Part shown: positions 10,841 to 18,369 of the stretch, one piece after another
How the letters are laid out: the number at the start of each line of letters is the position of its first letter
How positions within the stretch are numbered: the first letter of the stretch is position 1
Assembly: GCA_964551305.1 (NCBI GenBank)
Contig: CAZKBT010000045.1
Span: 1 to 23,953 of the forward strand
From: JBAZDC01 sp041654595
GTDB taxonomy: Bacteria; Pseudomonadota; Gammaproteobacteria; Burkholderiales; Burkholderiaceae_B
Length of the DNA stretch: 23,953 bases
Reading direction: 5' to 3'
Position numbers and translations under genes: made by a program
The notes under the pieces: model-generated
What the model was told of the DNA's origin: nothing
The model's input: only the letters and a program-made list of their open reading frames with translations
Databases searched by the model: none

Positions 10841-11262
10841 AATATAGCCGTGACCAGTTAAGTAAAGTTGATTTGCCGATAAAGGTTTTACTCGCGGGAT
10901 CCGATTCTCGCTGATTGATCCACACGAGTATACGATTCGTTTCCACCGTTACTTTTTTTGCAACAAAAGTATGTTGATGCAAATTTGTTTGTAGCGCACG
11001 GCATTATTACGAATGTTTCTGGTCTTTTTGGGAAACTGGGCGTAGCTTTTAAATTGTTGACATTGTTGCGGCTTGCAATACCACCTACAATCGCGACATC
11101 GCCGTTAATAGGGCAACATAATAATAAGGAAAACAATACGATCGTCTGGGAATCGTACTACATTGAAATGTTACGCGATACGAGTTCAGACGCGAGCCCG
11201 GCCGGGTCCGATGACGCAACCCCGTTCGAAGACGTAACCACTTTGCCTTCGGTAGCTTACCA
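10841..11262. promoter_or_regulatory. AT-rich intergenic control region between divergent units
   Basis: This 422-bp stretch separates the minus-strand AraC/adhesin unit from the plus-strand response-regulator operon and is clearly more AT-rich than its surroundings. It holds a T7 run (10953-10959) and a TTGACA hexamer at 11057-11062, without a well-placed -10 box. It also holds a weak plus-strand reading frame (10958-11266) that ends in an ATGA overlap with the response regulator start. Promoters for both directions probably lie here; I cannot place them firmly. Confidence 0.45.
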
Positions 11263-11979
11263 ATGAATATTGCATCGCTTGAAGACGACGTTGCACAAGC
11301 TCAGCTTATTAACGAAACGCTCAAGAACGCCGGTTATTCCATTACTTCCTTTTCACAAGGAAAAGAGTTGCTTGCCGCCTTGGCAAAGCCCACGAATTTC
11401 GATTTACTGCTGCTCGACTGGGAAATGCTGGGAGTAAACGGCCTGGATGTCGTCAGATGGGTACGGGCGAATCTCGGGCGCTCGATCCCCGTTGTTTTCT
11501 TGACTAATCGCGACCAGGAAGCGGACCTGGTGACCGGCCTGCAGGAAGGAGCCGACGATTACGTAACCAAACCGCTCAAGGCCCGTGAATTGCTGGCCCG
11601 GCTGCATGCCTTGCTGCGCCGCAGTAAAGCCGCCGATCAGAATCAGGCTTTTTCCTGCGGCCCCTATTTCATCGACCCTGACAACAACTGCATCCTATTG
11701 CACGGCCAAGCCATCGAACTCGCCCCCAAAGAGTACGAGTTGGCGTTGTTGCTATTTCGCAATCCGGGACGCCTTTTCTCTCGTGACGTCATCAGCTTCA
11801 ATATCTGGAACAGAGAGATTCCGGCATCGTCCAGAACGCTCGATACCCATTTATCCAATATCCGCCGCAAACTTCAAATGCGGCCTGAAAATGGTTTGCG
11901 GCTAATCTCGTCGTATGCCCTGGGCTACCGGCTCGAATTGGTCAACGACCTACCTTCCGACCCAACCTATTCTTCCTAA
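11263..11979 (+). CDS. OmpR/PhoB-family response regulator
   Basis: This is a 238-aa two-component response regulator. The receiver domain (1-120) has acidic residues Glu7, Asp8 and Asp9, phospho-acceptor Asp52 in LLLLDWEM, Thr81 and Lys103 in VTKPLK. The C-terminal winged helix (about 130-235) has the OmpR-type pattern KEYELALLLFRNPGRLFSRD and RTLDTHLSNIRRKL. No strong Shine-Dalgarno sequence precedes the ATG, which overlaps the stop of a small upstream reading frame (ATGA). It is first in an operon: 11 bp later comes a LysM/FecR protein and then a CHASE2 histidine kinase, its likely partner. All phosphorylation residues are present. The target genes are unknown; the divergent AraC/adhesin cluster is the obvious candidate. 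Confidence 0.95.
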   Translation: MNIASLEDDVAQAQLINETLKNAGYSITSFSQGKELLAALAKPTNFDLLLLDWEMLGVNGLDVVRWVRANLGRSIPVVFLTNRDQEADLVTGLQEGADDYVTKPLKARELLARLHALLRRSKAADQNQAFSCGPYFIDPDNNCILLHGQAIELAPKEYELALLLFRNPGRLFSRDVISFNIWNREIPASSRTLDTHLSNIRRKLQMRPENGLRLISSYALGYRLELVNDLPSDPTYSS

Positions 11980-11990
11980 GGCCACGTTCC

Positions 11991-13091
11991 GTGAGGCTCG
12001 ACACCATCCCGTTTCGCTATTGCTTGTCATTGCTGATCCTGTACCTGGGCGTGCTGACGTCGGCATTTTCCCAGCCGGTCGGCGCCGAGGGCGAGAATTT
12101 CCTGTATCGCGTCAAAGGCGGGGATACCCTGTTGCAACTGTCCGGGACGTATACCGATAATCCCGATAACTGGCAGACGTTGAAGGCCCTCAACAATATC
12201 GGCGATGAATATCGCCTCTCCGTCGGGATGCTGCTGAAGATTCCTTTCTCCCTGATTCCAGTGGTCCCTTCGCAAGCCGTTGTCAGCCACCCCTCGGGCG
12301 CGGTCACCGAGGAAGGCGCACGGCTGCGCGTGGGCGACCGGATCGCAGAAGGCCGCGCGATACGCACGGCGAAAGACGGCTACGCCACATTGACGCTGCA
12401 GGACGGCAGCGACGTCAGCGTCCCCGCCCAGTCCGTCGTAGTCATCGACAGGCTGCGCGCATTCAAGAATACAGGCCTCATCGACGCGATCATCTCCGTG
12501 AACGAAGGCGGGCTCGAGGCCGACGTCGCGCCGGGAAAGACAGGTGTCGGACGATTCGAAATTCGCGCCCCCGTGAGCATTACCGGCGTACGCGGCACGC
12601 GTTTGCGGGTGCGCGTCACTCCCCAAGGAAACCAGACGGAACTCTTGAGCGGCGTGGCGCACCTCGATACCAAGCAGAATGACCGCGCCGTGTTGCGCGC
12701 CAACCAAGGGGCCGCCACCGATCCGAACGGAAGCCTGCTGGGCGTACGTCCTTTGCTTGCGCCTCCCGCCCTGAGCGAGCCGGTGCGCACCGGACAAGGC
12801 TGGATGGTGAGCGCCCAGCCCGTCGACCAGGCCACGGCTTACCTGGTCAGGGTCAGCCGCGACGAGCAAGGCGAAAACCTGGTCTACAGCAAGCTGTCCG
12901 ACACGCCGACGGTGTCGTTCAACGGCACCTCGCCAGGACCACACTATATGTTCATGCGCGCCGTGGACAAGGACGGTGTGATGGGCCAGGACGCCTCTCT
13001 GGCGTTTGAAAGCATCGTCGGCCTGCAAACGGCCAGCGGCCTAAACGTGTTTACCGCTTTCGGCGATCCGGTACTGCTGACGGATTACTGA
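11991..13091 (+). CDS. Periplasmic LysM- and FecR-domain protein
   Basis: This 366-aa exported protein has an N-terminal hydrophobic signal (about residues 9-28, cleavage likely near SAFS-QP). Next comes a LysM-like module at about 36-88 (YRVKGGDTLLQLSGTYTDNP, then a LKIP end), expected to bind peptidoglycan. A FecR-like domain follows at about 100-235 (VGDRI, ATLTLQDGSDVSV, ITGVRGTRLRVRV). The C-terminal part, about 255-350, looks like a fibronectin-III-type fold. The start is GTG, 11 bp after the response regulator, with AAGG upstream. The gene ends 1 bp before the CHASE2 kinase, so the three are almost certainly one operon. It may be the periplasmic ligand or partner of the CHASE2 sensor; that role is inferred from the neighbours. 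Confidence 0.85.
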   Translation: MRLDTIPFRYCLSLLILYLGVLTSAFSQPVGAEGENFLYRVKGGDTLLQLSGTYTDNPDNWQTLKALNNIGDEYRLSVGMLLKIPFSLIPVVPSQAVVSHPSGAVTEEGARLRVGDRIAEGRAIRTAKDGYATLTLQDGSDVSVPAQSVVVIDRLRAFKNTGLIDAIISVNEGGLEADVAPGKTGVGRFEIRAPVSITGVRGTRLRVRVTPQGNQTELLSGVAHLDTKQNDRAVLRANQGAATDPNGSLLGVRPLLAPPALSEPVRTGQGWMVSAQPVDQATAYLVRVSRDEQGENLVYSKLSDTPTVSFNGTSPGPHYMFMRAVDKDGVMGQDASLAFESIVGLQTASGLNVFTAFGDPVLLTDY

Positions 13092-13092
13092 T

Positions 13093-15060
13093 ATGCGCTC
13101 CCCCATGTCGGCCCAGGAGCGCCACTTCTGGGGCAATCTGGAAAAGCGCATCCGAACGGAATGGGCCGTTGCGACCGTTCTGCTGATGGCGCTGACCGCA
13201 GCGCTCAGCTACTTCAGCAGCAACGTGGGACTGATCCATATCGAGCATACGTTCTACGACCAGGCGCTGGCGCTCGACACGGGCGCGCCCGACGACGACC
13301 ATGACATCATCATTATCGCGATCGATGACGATAGCCTGGAACATTACGGCTACTGGCCCTGGCGCCGCGCTCTGCACGCCCGGCTGCTGGATCATTTGCA
13401 CGAAGCCAAAGTCGTCGGCATCGACATCGTGTTCAACGATACGAATCCCGCCTATCCCGAAGACGATTCCGTGCTGGCCCAGGCCATCGCCCACCACGGC
13501 AGAGTCGTGCTGCCCACGCACGTCAGCAACGACAGAAGCGAAATCATCATGCCGCTACCGGAGCTGGCGGCTGCGGCAAAGAACCTGGGCTATATCAATG
13601 CCTTTCCGAGCAGCGACGGCGTGGTTCGCGGCTTGCGGGCCGTACAGACGCTGAGCAACGGCGCGAGCCACCATTACTTCCTGGCCGCCATGTTGGCCGC
13701 GGCGGGCAACTATGACGCCTATTCGCATTTCACGGCATATGGAGAGACGCCCCTGCTCATCCCCTATTCGGGTCCTCCGGGCCGCTTCAACATGGTGCCG
13801 TATACCAAGGTGATGGACGGCCTCGTGCCGGCGGCGACCTTCAGGGGCAAGTACGTGCTGATAGGCTCCTGGGGAACGGGCTTGGGCGACGCCTTTCCGA
13901 CCCCCGTGTCGCGTGATGGCGAAGCCATGTCAGGGGTGGAAATCATGGCCAACAGCCTGCTCAGCGCCCTGCGGGACCGATGGATACAATCACCGTCAAG
14001 CTGGCAGCTGGCCTTGTTGTCGTGCTTGCCCGTGCTGCTCAGCTGTCTCGTCATTCCGCGCCTGTCGCCAAGACGCTCGCTCATCATGACCCTGGGCACC
14101 CTGCTCTCCGTCATGCTGATCGCCTTGGGATTGTTGCATTATGTCCTTGTATGGATGCCGGTCACTCCCAGCCTGATCGGCGTGGCGCTGGCATACCCGA
14201 TCTGGAACTGGCGCAGCCAGGAAACCGCCCTACAGACCATAGACGAAGAATTGGTCGCCTTGAACGAACAGCGCCAATCGCTTTATCGTTCCGATTCGCA
14301 CATCATCAAGGGTGAACGGAACAATTCGTTGCCCACGCGCATATCCCAGTTGCACAACGCGATTTCGCAGTTGCGCGACGCGCAGCAGAAGCGGGAAGAG
14401 ACCTTGCGCTTTCTCTCGCACGACATGCGGTCTCCACAGAACTCCATCTTGGCGCTGACGCAATTGCAACGCAACACGTCAACTTCCATACCCGTCAATC
14501 AATTGCTGGATCGCATCGACCAGTACGCCAACAGAACGCTCGTGCTCGTCGACGGCTTCGTGCAATTCGCCCGCGCCGACGCGGCGCGAATGGCGCGGGA
14601 TCCCTTGAACCTGTCCGAGTTGCTGACGCAATGCGCGGATTATTTCTGGGCGATAGCCCAGCATCAGCACATCGAAATCGTCGAGGACGACAGCCCCGGC
14701 GACGCCTGGATCCTTGGAGATAGCGCGATGCTGGCGCGGACATTTTCCAATCTGCTGGACAACGCCCTGAAATACAGCCCGCCGAACACCACCATCACAT
14801 GGAGCGTAATCGAGGCGAAAGACTCATGGACGGTGCGGATCCAGGACCAGGGGCGTGGCATGCGTCAGGACCAGCTGAAGAGCCTGTTCGTGCCTTTCTC
14901 GCGGCTCGAGGGCGATGCGCCGGACAATCCGGCAGGCGCCGGGCTAGGCCTGGCCTTCGTGAAAACCGTCATCCACCGACACGGCGGCTCGATCCGCGTG
15001 GAAAGCGCGAAGGGCGAAGGCTCGACCTTCATCGTCAATCTGCCCGCGTTCAGAACATGA
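13093..15060 (+). CDS. CHASE2-domain sensor histidine kinase
   Basis: This 655-aa membrane kinase has TM1 at about residues 24-42 and a periplasmic CHASE2 domain at about 45-300 (FYDQALAL, IIIIAIDDDSLEHYG, WPWRR, VVGIDIVF, LIGSWGTGLGDAFPTP). Three TM segments follow at about 302-322, 330-355 and 358-374, the usual CHASE2 arrangement, then a coiled coil and a HisKA domain with His443 in SHDMRSPQ. The HATPase domain has an N box with Asn553/Asn557 in NLLDNALKYSPP, a G1 box DQGRGM (Asp585) and a G2 box GAGLGLAFV. All catalytic motifs are present, so it should be active. The H box is unusual: HD-x-x-S replaces the common HE-x-x-T. It is the last gene of the response regulator - LysM/FecR - kinase operon. 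The signal sensed by CHASE2 is not known. Confidence 0.93.
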   Translation: MRSPMSAQERHFWGNLEKRIRTEWAVATVLLMALTAALSYFSSNVGLIHIEHTFYDQALALDTGAPDDDHDIIIIAIDDDSLEHYGYWPWRRALHARLLDHLHEAKVVGIDIVFNDTNPAYPEDDSVLAQAIAHHGRVVLPTHVSNDRSEIIMPLPELAAAAKNLGYINAFPSSDGVVRGLRAVQTLSNGASHHYFLAAMLAAAGNYDAYSHFTAYGETPLLIPYSGPPGRFNMVPYTKVMDGLVPAATFRGKYVLIGSWGTGLGDAFPTPVSRDGEAMSGVEIMANSLLSALRDRWIQSPSSWQLALLSCLPVLLSCLVIPRLSPRRSLIMTLGTLLSVMLIALGLLHYVLVWMPVTPSLIGVALAYPIWNWRSQETALQTIDEELVALNEQRQSLYRSDSHIIKGERNNSLPTRISQLHNAISQLRDAQQKREETLRFLSHDMRSPQNSILALTQLQRNTSTSIPVNQLLDRIDQYANRTLVLVDGFVQFARADAARMARDPLNLSELLTQCADYFWAIAQHQHIEIVEDDSPGDAWILGDSAMLARTFSNLLDNALKYSPPNTTITWSVIEAKDSWTVRIQDQGRGMRQDQLKSLFVPFSRLEGDAPDNPAGAGLGLAFVKTVIHRHGGSIRVESAKGEGSTFIVNLPAFRT

Positions 15061-15126
15061 GCCGGCACCGAGCCATGATGCATCCCAATGCGGGCACCGC
15101 CCTCAGCGGGACGCGCATGCGCTAGA

Positions 15127-15231
15127 ATGCTGGTCATGAATCCCAAATTTCCCCTGATCGCCTTCCTGGTCCAGGTATTGCTTCCGATGCATGCCAGCAC
15201 TTGCAGGCAAATCACCCGCGACCGAATTTGA
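15127..15231 (+). other. Possible 34-codon leader reading frame upstream of ileS
   Basis: A short frame reads MLVMNPKFPLIAFLVQVLLP followed by 14 more residues, with a hydrophobic core resembling a leader or signal-like peptide. It overlaps a TAGAAT hexamer (15123-15128) that could be a -10 box, and no Shine-Dalgarno sequence is visible. The C11 tract starts 6 bp after it. The rest of 15061-15367 is non-coding as far as I can see. Confidence 0.2.
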
Positions 15232-15237
15232 CGCGTG

Positions 15238-15248
15238 CCCCCCCCCCC
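15238..15248. repeat. Poly-C tract (11 C) upstream of ileS
   Basis: A homopolymer of 11 cytosines lies 119 bp before the ileS start. Tracts of this length are prone to slipped-strand length change, and poly-C tracts control phase variation of fimbrial promoters in Bordetella. Here it is non-coding, so length change could only act on promoter or leader spacing. Confidence 0.8.
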
Positions 15249-15273
15249 GGCATGCCGCGTATCGCTTCCTGAC

Positions 15274-15343
15274 CGACAGGCTCACGGATACACGGAATCC
15301 GCCGCCCCGAACGACCCTGCGCGGGTTCGGACCGAGCCTGTCG
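15274..15343. repeat. Inverted repeat resembling a REP-type intergenic element
   Basis: CGACAGGCTC (15274-15283) and GAGCCTGTCG (15334-15343) are perfect 10-bp inverted repeats 50 bp apart. The core GAGCCTGTCGAA resembles dispersed intergenic palindromes seen in several proteobacteria. It lies between the poly-C tract and the ileS start. Only this one pair is seen in the window, so its dispersed nature cannot be confirmed here. Confidence 0.4.
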
Positions 15344-15367
15344 AAGCTTTCCCATTGAACGATAACC

Positions 15368-18223
15368 ATGTCAGCGATTGATTCCTCCAAGAAGACCGAT
15401 TACCGCCAGTTCCTCAACCTGCCCGATACGGCGTTTCCGATGCGCGGCGACCTGCCCAGGCGCGAGCCGGGCTGGATCAAGCAATGGGAGGAACAAGGCA
15501 TATACAAGCAGCTGCGCCAAGCACGATGCGGCAGGCCCAAGTTCATTCTGCACGATGGCCCGCCCTATGCCAACGGCCAGATCCACATGGGCCACGCGGT
15601 CAATAAGATCCTCAAGGATATGATCGTCAAGGCCAGGCAGCTCGAAGGCTTCGATGCGATCTACGTGCCGGGCTGGGACTGCCACGGCCTGCCGATCGAG
15701 AACGCCATCGAGAAAAAGTACGGCCGCAATCTACCCCGCGCCGACATGCAGGCCAAAAGCCGTGCCTTCGCTACCGAACAGATCGGCATCCAGATGGCGG
15801 GGTTCAAACGACTGGGCGTGCTGGGCGATTGGGATCATCCCTATAAAACCATGGATTTCGCCAATGAGGCCGGCGAGCTGCGCGCCCTCAAGCGCGTCAT
15901 GCAGCGCGGCTTCGTCTATCGCGGCCTGAAGCCTGTCTACTGGTGCTTCGATTGCGGGTCATCGCTGGCGGAATTCGAAATTGAATACGCGGACAAGCAA
16001 TCCCAGACGCTGGATGTCGCGTTCAAAAGCGCAGATCCGGCAATGCTGGCGGCCGCTTTCGGCCTGGACGCATTGACCAAGGACGCGTATGCCGTCATCT
16101 GGACGACGACGGCCTGGACGCTGCCCGCCAACCAGGCGCTGAACGTCAACGCCGAGCTGGAATACAGCCTGGTGGATACCGAGCGCGGCCTATTCATCGT
16201 CGCCAGCCTGCTTGTCGATGCCTGTCTCGAACGCTGGGGCCTGCCAGGGCGCGTCATCGCCACGACGCAGGGCCGAGCGCTGGATCATTTGCCCTTTCAT
16301 CATCCCCTGGCCCAAGTCCATGCCGGCTACGACAGGCTCAGCCCCGTTTACCTGGCCGACTATGCCACGGCCGACGATGGAACGGGCATCGTGCACTCGT
16401 CGCCCGCCTACGGCCTGGAAGACTTCAATTCATGCATCAACAACGGCATGGCATATGACGACATCATCAATCCCGTGCAGGGCAACGGCGTCTACGCGCC
16501 GGACCTGCCGCTGTTCGGCGGCCAGCACATCTGGAAAGCCACGCCCGTCATCATCGATACGCTGCGCGAGGCCGGCCGACTGCTGAACACGGTGGCCATC
16601 ACCCACAGCTATCCGCACTGCTGGCGCCATAAGACGCCCGTCATCTATCGCGCGGCAGCGCAATGGTTCATCCGCATGGACGAAGGCGAAGGCGTGTTCA
16701 CCTCCGACAAGGCGCCCGCCACGCTGCGTCGGATGGCCCTTGCCGCGATCGAGCACACCAGCTTCTATCCCACCAACGGCAAAGCGCGCCTGCACGACAT
16801 GATCGCCAACCGCCCCGACTGGTGCATCAGCCGGCAGCGCAGCTGGGGCGTCCCGTTGCCATTCTTCCTGCACAAGGACAGCGGCGAGCTGCACCCGCGC
16901 ACGATGGAGATCATCGATCAAGCCATCGAAATCATAGAAAGCGGCGGCATCGAGGCCTGGAGCCGCGTCAGCGCCGAAGAGATCCTGGGCGCCGACGACG
17001 CGCAGCGCTACACCAAGAGCACCGACATCCTGGAGGTCTGGTTCGATTCGGGATCGACGTTTTTCCACGTGCTGCGCGGCACGCACCCGGAAGCCCATCA
17101 CGACACCGGCCCGGAGGCGGACCTGTACCTGGAGGGCCACGACCAGCATCGCGGCTGGTTCCATTCATCGCTGCTGCTGGCCAGCGCGCTCGAAGGCCGG
17201 GCGCCCTACAAGGGCCTGCTCACGCACGGCTTCACCGTGGATAGCCAGGGCCGCAAAATGAGCAAGTCGTTGGGCAACGGCATCGAACCCGACGAGATAA
17301 GCAAGAAGCTTGGGGCGGAAATCATCCGGCTCTGGGTCGCCTCCAGCGACTACTCCGGCGACATCGCCGGCGACGACAAAGTGCTGGCGCGAGTCGTGGA
17401 TGCCTATCGCCGCATCCGCAACACCCTGCGCTTTCTGCTCGCCAACATCAGCGATTTCGATTACGAACAAGACGCCGTACCGCTGGATGAACTGCTCGAG
17501 ATCGACCGGTACGCGCTGGGGCGCGCCGGCGCGTTCCAGCAAGACGTGCTCAAGCACTACAAGGCCTATGAGTTCCATCCAGTGGTCGCGAAATTGCAAG
17601 TTTATTGCAGTGAAGACCTGGGCGCGTTTTATCTGGACGTGCTCAAGGATAGGCTATACGTCACCAAAGCCAAAAGCCTGGCCCGCCGCAGCGCGCAAAC
17701 GGCCTTGTGGCACATCACGCATGCAATGCTGCGCTGGATGGCCCCCTTCCTGAGCTTCACTGCGGAGGAGGCCTGGCAAGTACTCGCGCCGGGACGCTCG
17801 CCCAGCATATTCGTGGAAACGTTCTGGGATATTCCCGCGCAAGGCGACAGCCAGGCATTGTTGGCCAAATGGGTCCGCATCCGCGAGATACGCGACGTGG
17901 TCAATAAGCGCATCGAAGAAATGCGTTCCGAAGGCAAAATCGGATCTTCGCTGCAAGCAGCCGTGGCCATTACCGCGGCGCCGGAGGACCATGCGCTGCT
18001 GGCCAGCCTCGGCAACGACCTCAAGTTCGTCACCATCACCTCGGTCGCCACTTTGCATGCCGGCGGCCAACTGCAGGTCGAGGTGACGCAAGCGCCGGGC
18101 CAAAAATGCGCATTGACCTGGCACTATAGCGAAGATGTCGGCGGCAATCCCGAGCACCCTCTGCTTTCGCAACGGGCGATCAGCAATCTGTACGGAAGCG
18201 GAGAAACCAGGACTTTCGTCTGA
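15368..18223 (+). CDS. ileS: Isoleucyl-tRNA synthetase, bacterial type, divergent and lacking an intact C-terminal zinc site
   Basis: This 951-aa class I synthetase charges tRNA-Ile. It has the HIGH motif HMGH (73-76), KMSKS (630-634), the DCHGLPIE and CFDCGSSLAE blocks, the CP1 editing domain, the WFDSGST and DQHRGWFHSS blocks and an anticodon-binding domain, so it looks full length. Two features are odd. The editing-site motif usually read TTTPWT is TTTAWT (Thr246-Ala249). In the C-terminal zinc knuckle, normally C-x2-C-x16-C-x2-C, the four ligand positions are Cys914, Thr917, Ser934 and Ala937 with spacing intact, so three of four cysteines are gone. The main ileS usually lies beside lspA and ribF, which are absent here; this is probably a second copy. 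It may serve as a stress or antibiotic-tolerant isozyme. No strong Shine-Dalgarno sequence is seen. It ends at a strong shared terminator. Confidence 0.93.
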   Translation: MSAIDSSKKTDYRQFLNLPDTAFPMRGDLPRREPGWIKQWEEQGIYKQLRQARCGRPKFILHDGPPYANGQIHMGHAVNKILKDMIVKARQLEGFDAIYVPGWDCHGLPIENAIEKKYGRNLPRADMQAKSRAFATEQIGIQMAGFKRLGVLGDWDHPYKTMDFANEAGELRALKRVMQRGFVYRGLKPVYWCFDCGSSLAEFEIEYADKQSQTLDVAFKSADPAMLAAAFGLDALTKDAYAVIWTTTAWTLPANQALNVNAELEYSLVDTERGLFIVASLLVDACLERWGLPGRVIATTQGRALDHLPFHHPLAQVHAGYDRLSPVYLADYATADDGTGIVHSSPAYGLEDFNSCINNGMAYDDIINPVQGNGVYAPDLPLFGGQHIWKATPVIIDTLREAGRLLNTVAITHSYPHCWRHKTPVIYRAAAQWFIRMDEGEGVFTSDKAPATLRRMALAAIEHTSFYPTNGKARLHDMIANRPDWCISRQRSWGVPLPFFLHKDSGELHPRTMEIIDQAIEIIESGGIEAWSRVSAEEILGADDAQRYTKSTDILEVWFDSGSTFFHVLRGTHPEAHHDTGPEADLYLEGHDQHRGWFHSSLLLASALEGRAPYKGLLTHGFTVDSQGRKMSKSLGNGIEPDEISKKLGAEIIRLWVASSDYSGDIAGDDKVLARVVDAYRRIRNTLRFLLANISDFDYEQDAVPLDELLEIDRYALGRAGAFQQDVLKHYKAYEFHPVVAKLQVYCSEDLGAFYLDVLKDRLYVTKAKSLARRSAQTALWHITHAMLRWMAPFLSFTAEEAWQVLAPGRSPSIFVETFWDIPAQGDSQALLAKWVRIREIRDVVNKRIEEMRSEGKIGSSLQAAVAITAAPEDHALLASLGNDLKFVTITSVATLHAGGQLQVEVTQAPGQKCALTWHYSEDVGGNPEHPLLSQRAISNLYGSGETRTFV

Positions 18224-18270
18224 GGCAGGACGACACAGCCGCGCCGCCCTCGACGCACAGACTCGAAGGA

Positions 18271-18308
18271 AAACCGGCACCAACCTGGAACAGGGTTGGT
18301 GCCGGTTT
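18271..18308. terminator. Bidirectional terminator between ileS and dctP
   Basis: A perfect 15-bp stem (18271-18285 with 18294-18308, 8-nt loop) lies between the convergent ileS and TRAP genes, 47 bp after the ileS stop. Each stem strand ends in GGTTT, with a short T-rich tail in both directions (TTTC on plus, TTTCC on minus). It can serve both transcripts. Confidence 0.85.
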
Positions 18309-18369
18309 CGCTTCAGGCCGCCGCGTGCGGCCTACCGTCCGATTTCGACGGTTTCATTGCGGATTACGA

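Noticed and set aside
11057..11091. TTGACA at 11057 with TACAAT at 11086 as the response-regulator promoter
   Set aside because: The spacer is 23 bp, too long for sigma-70, and no better -10 box is seen at 16-18 bp.
12027..13028. A 333-aa minus-strand frame opposite the LysM/FecR gene
   Set aside because: No domain or signal sequence; the plus-strand frame has clear LysM and FecR features and fits the operon.
16430..17164. Minus-strand frames opposite ileS
   Set aside because: They are antisense shadows with arginine/alanine-rich translations and no domain; the plus frame is an unmistakable synthetase.
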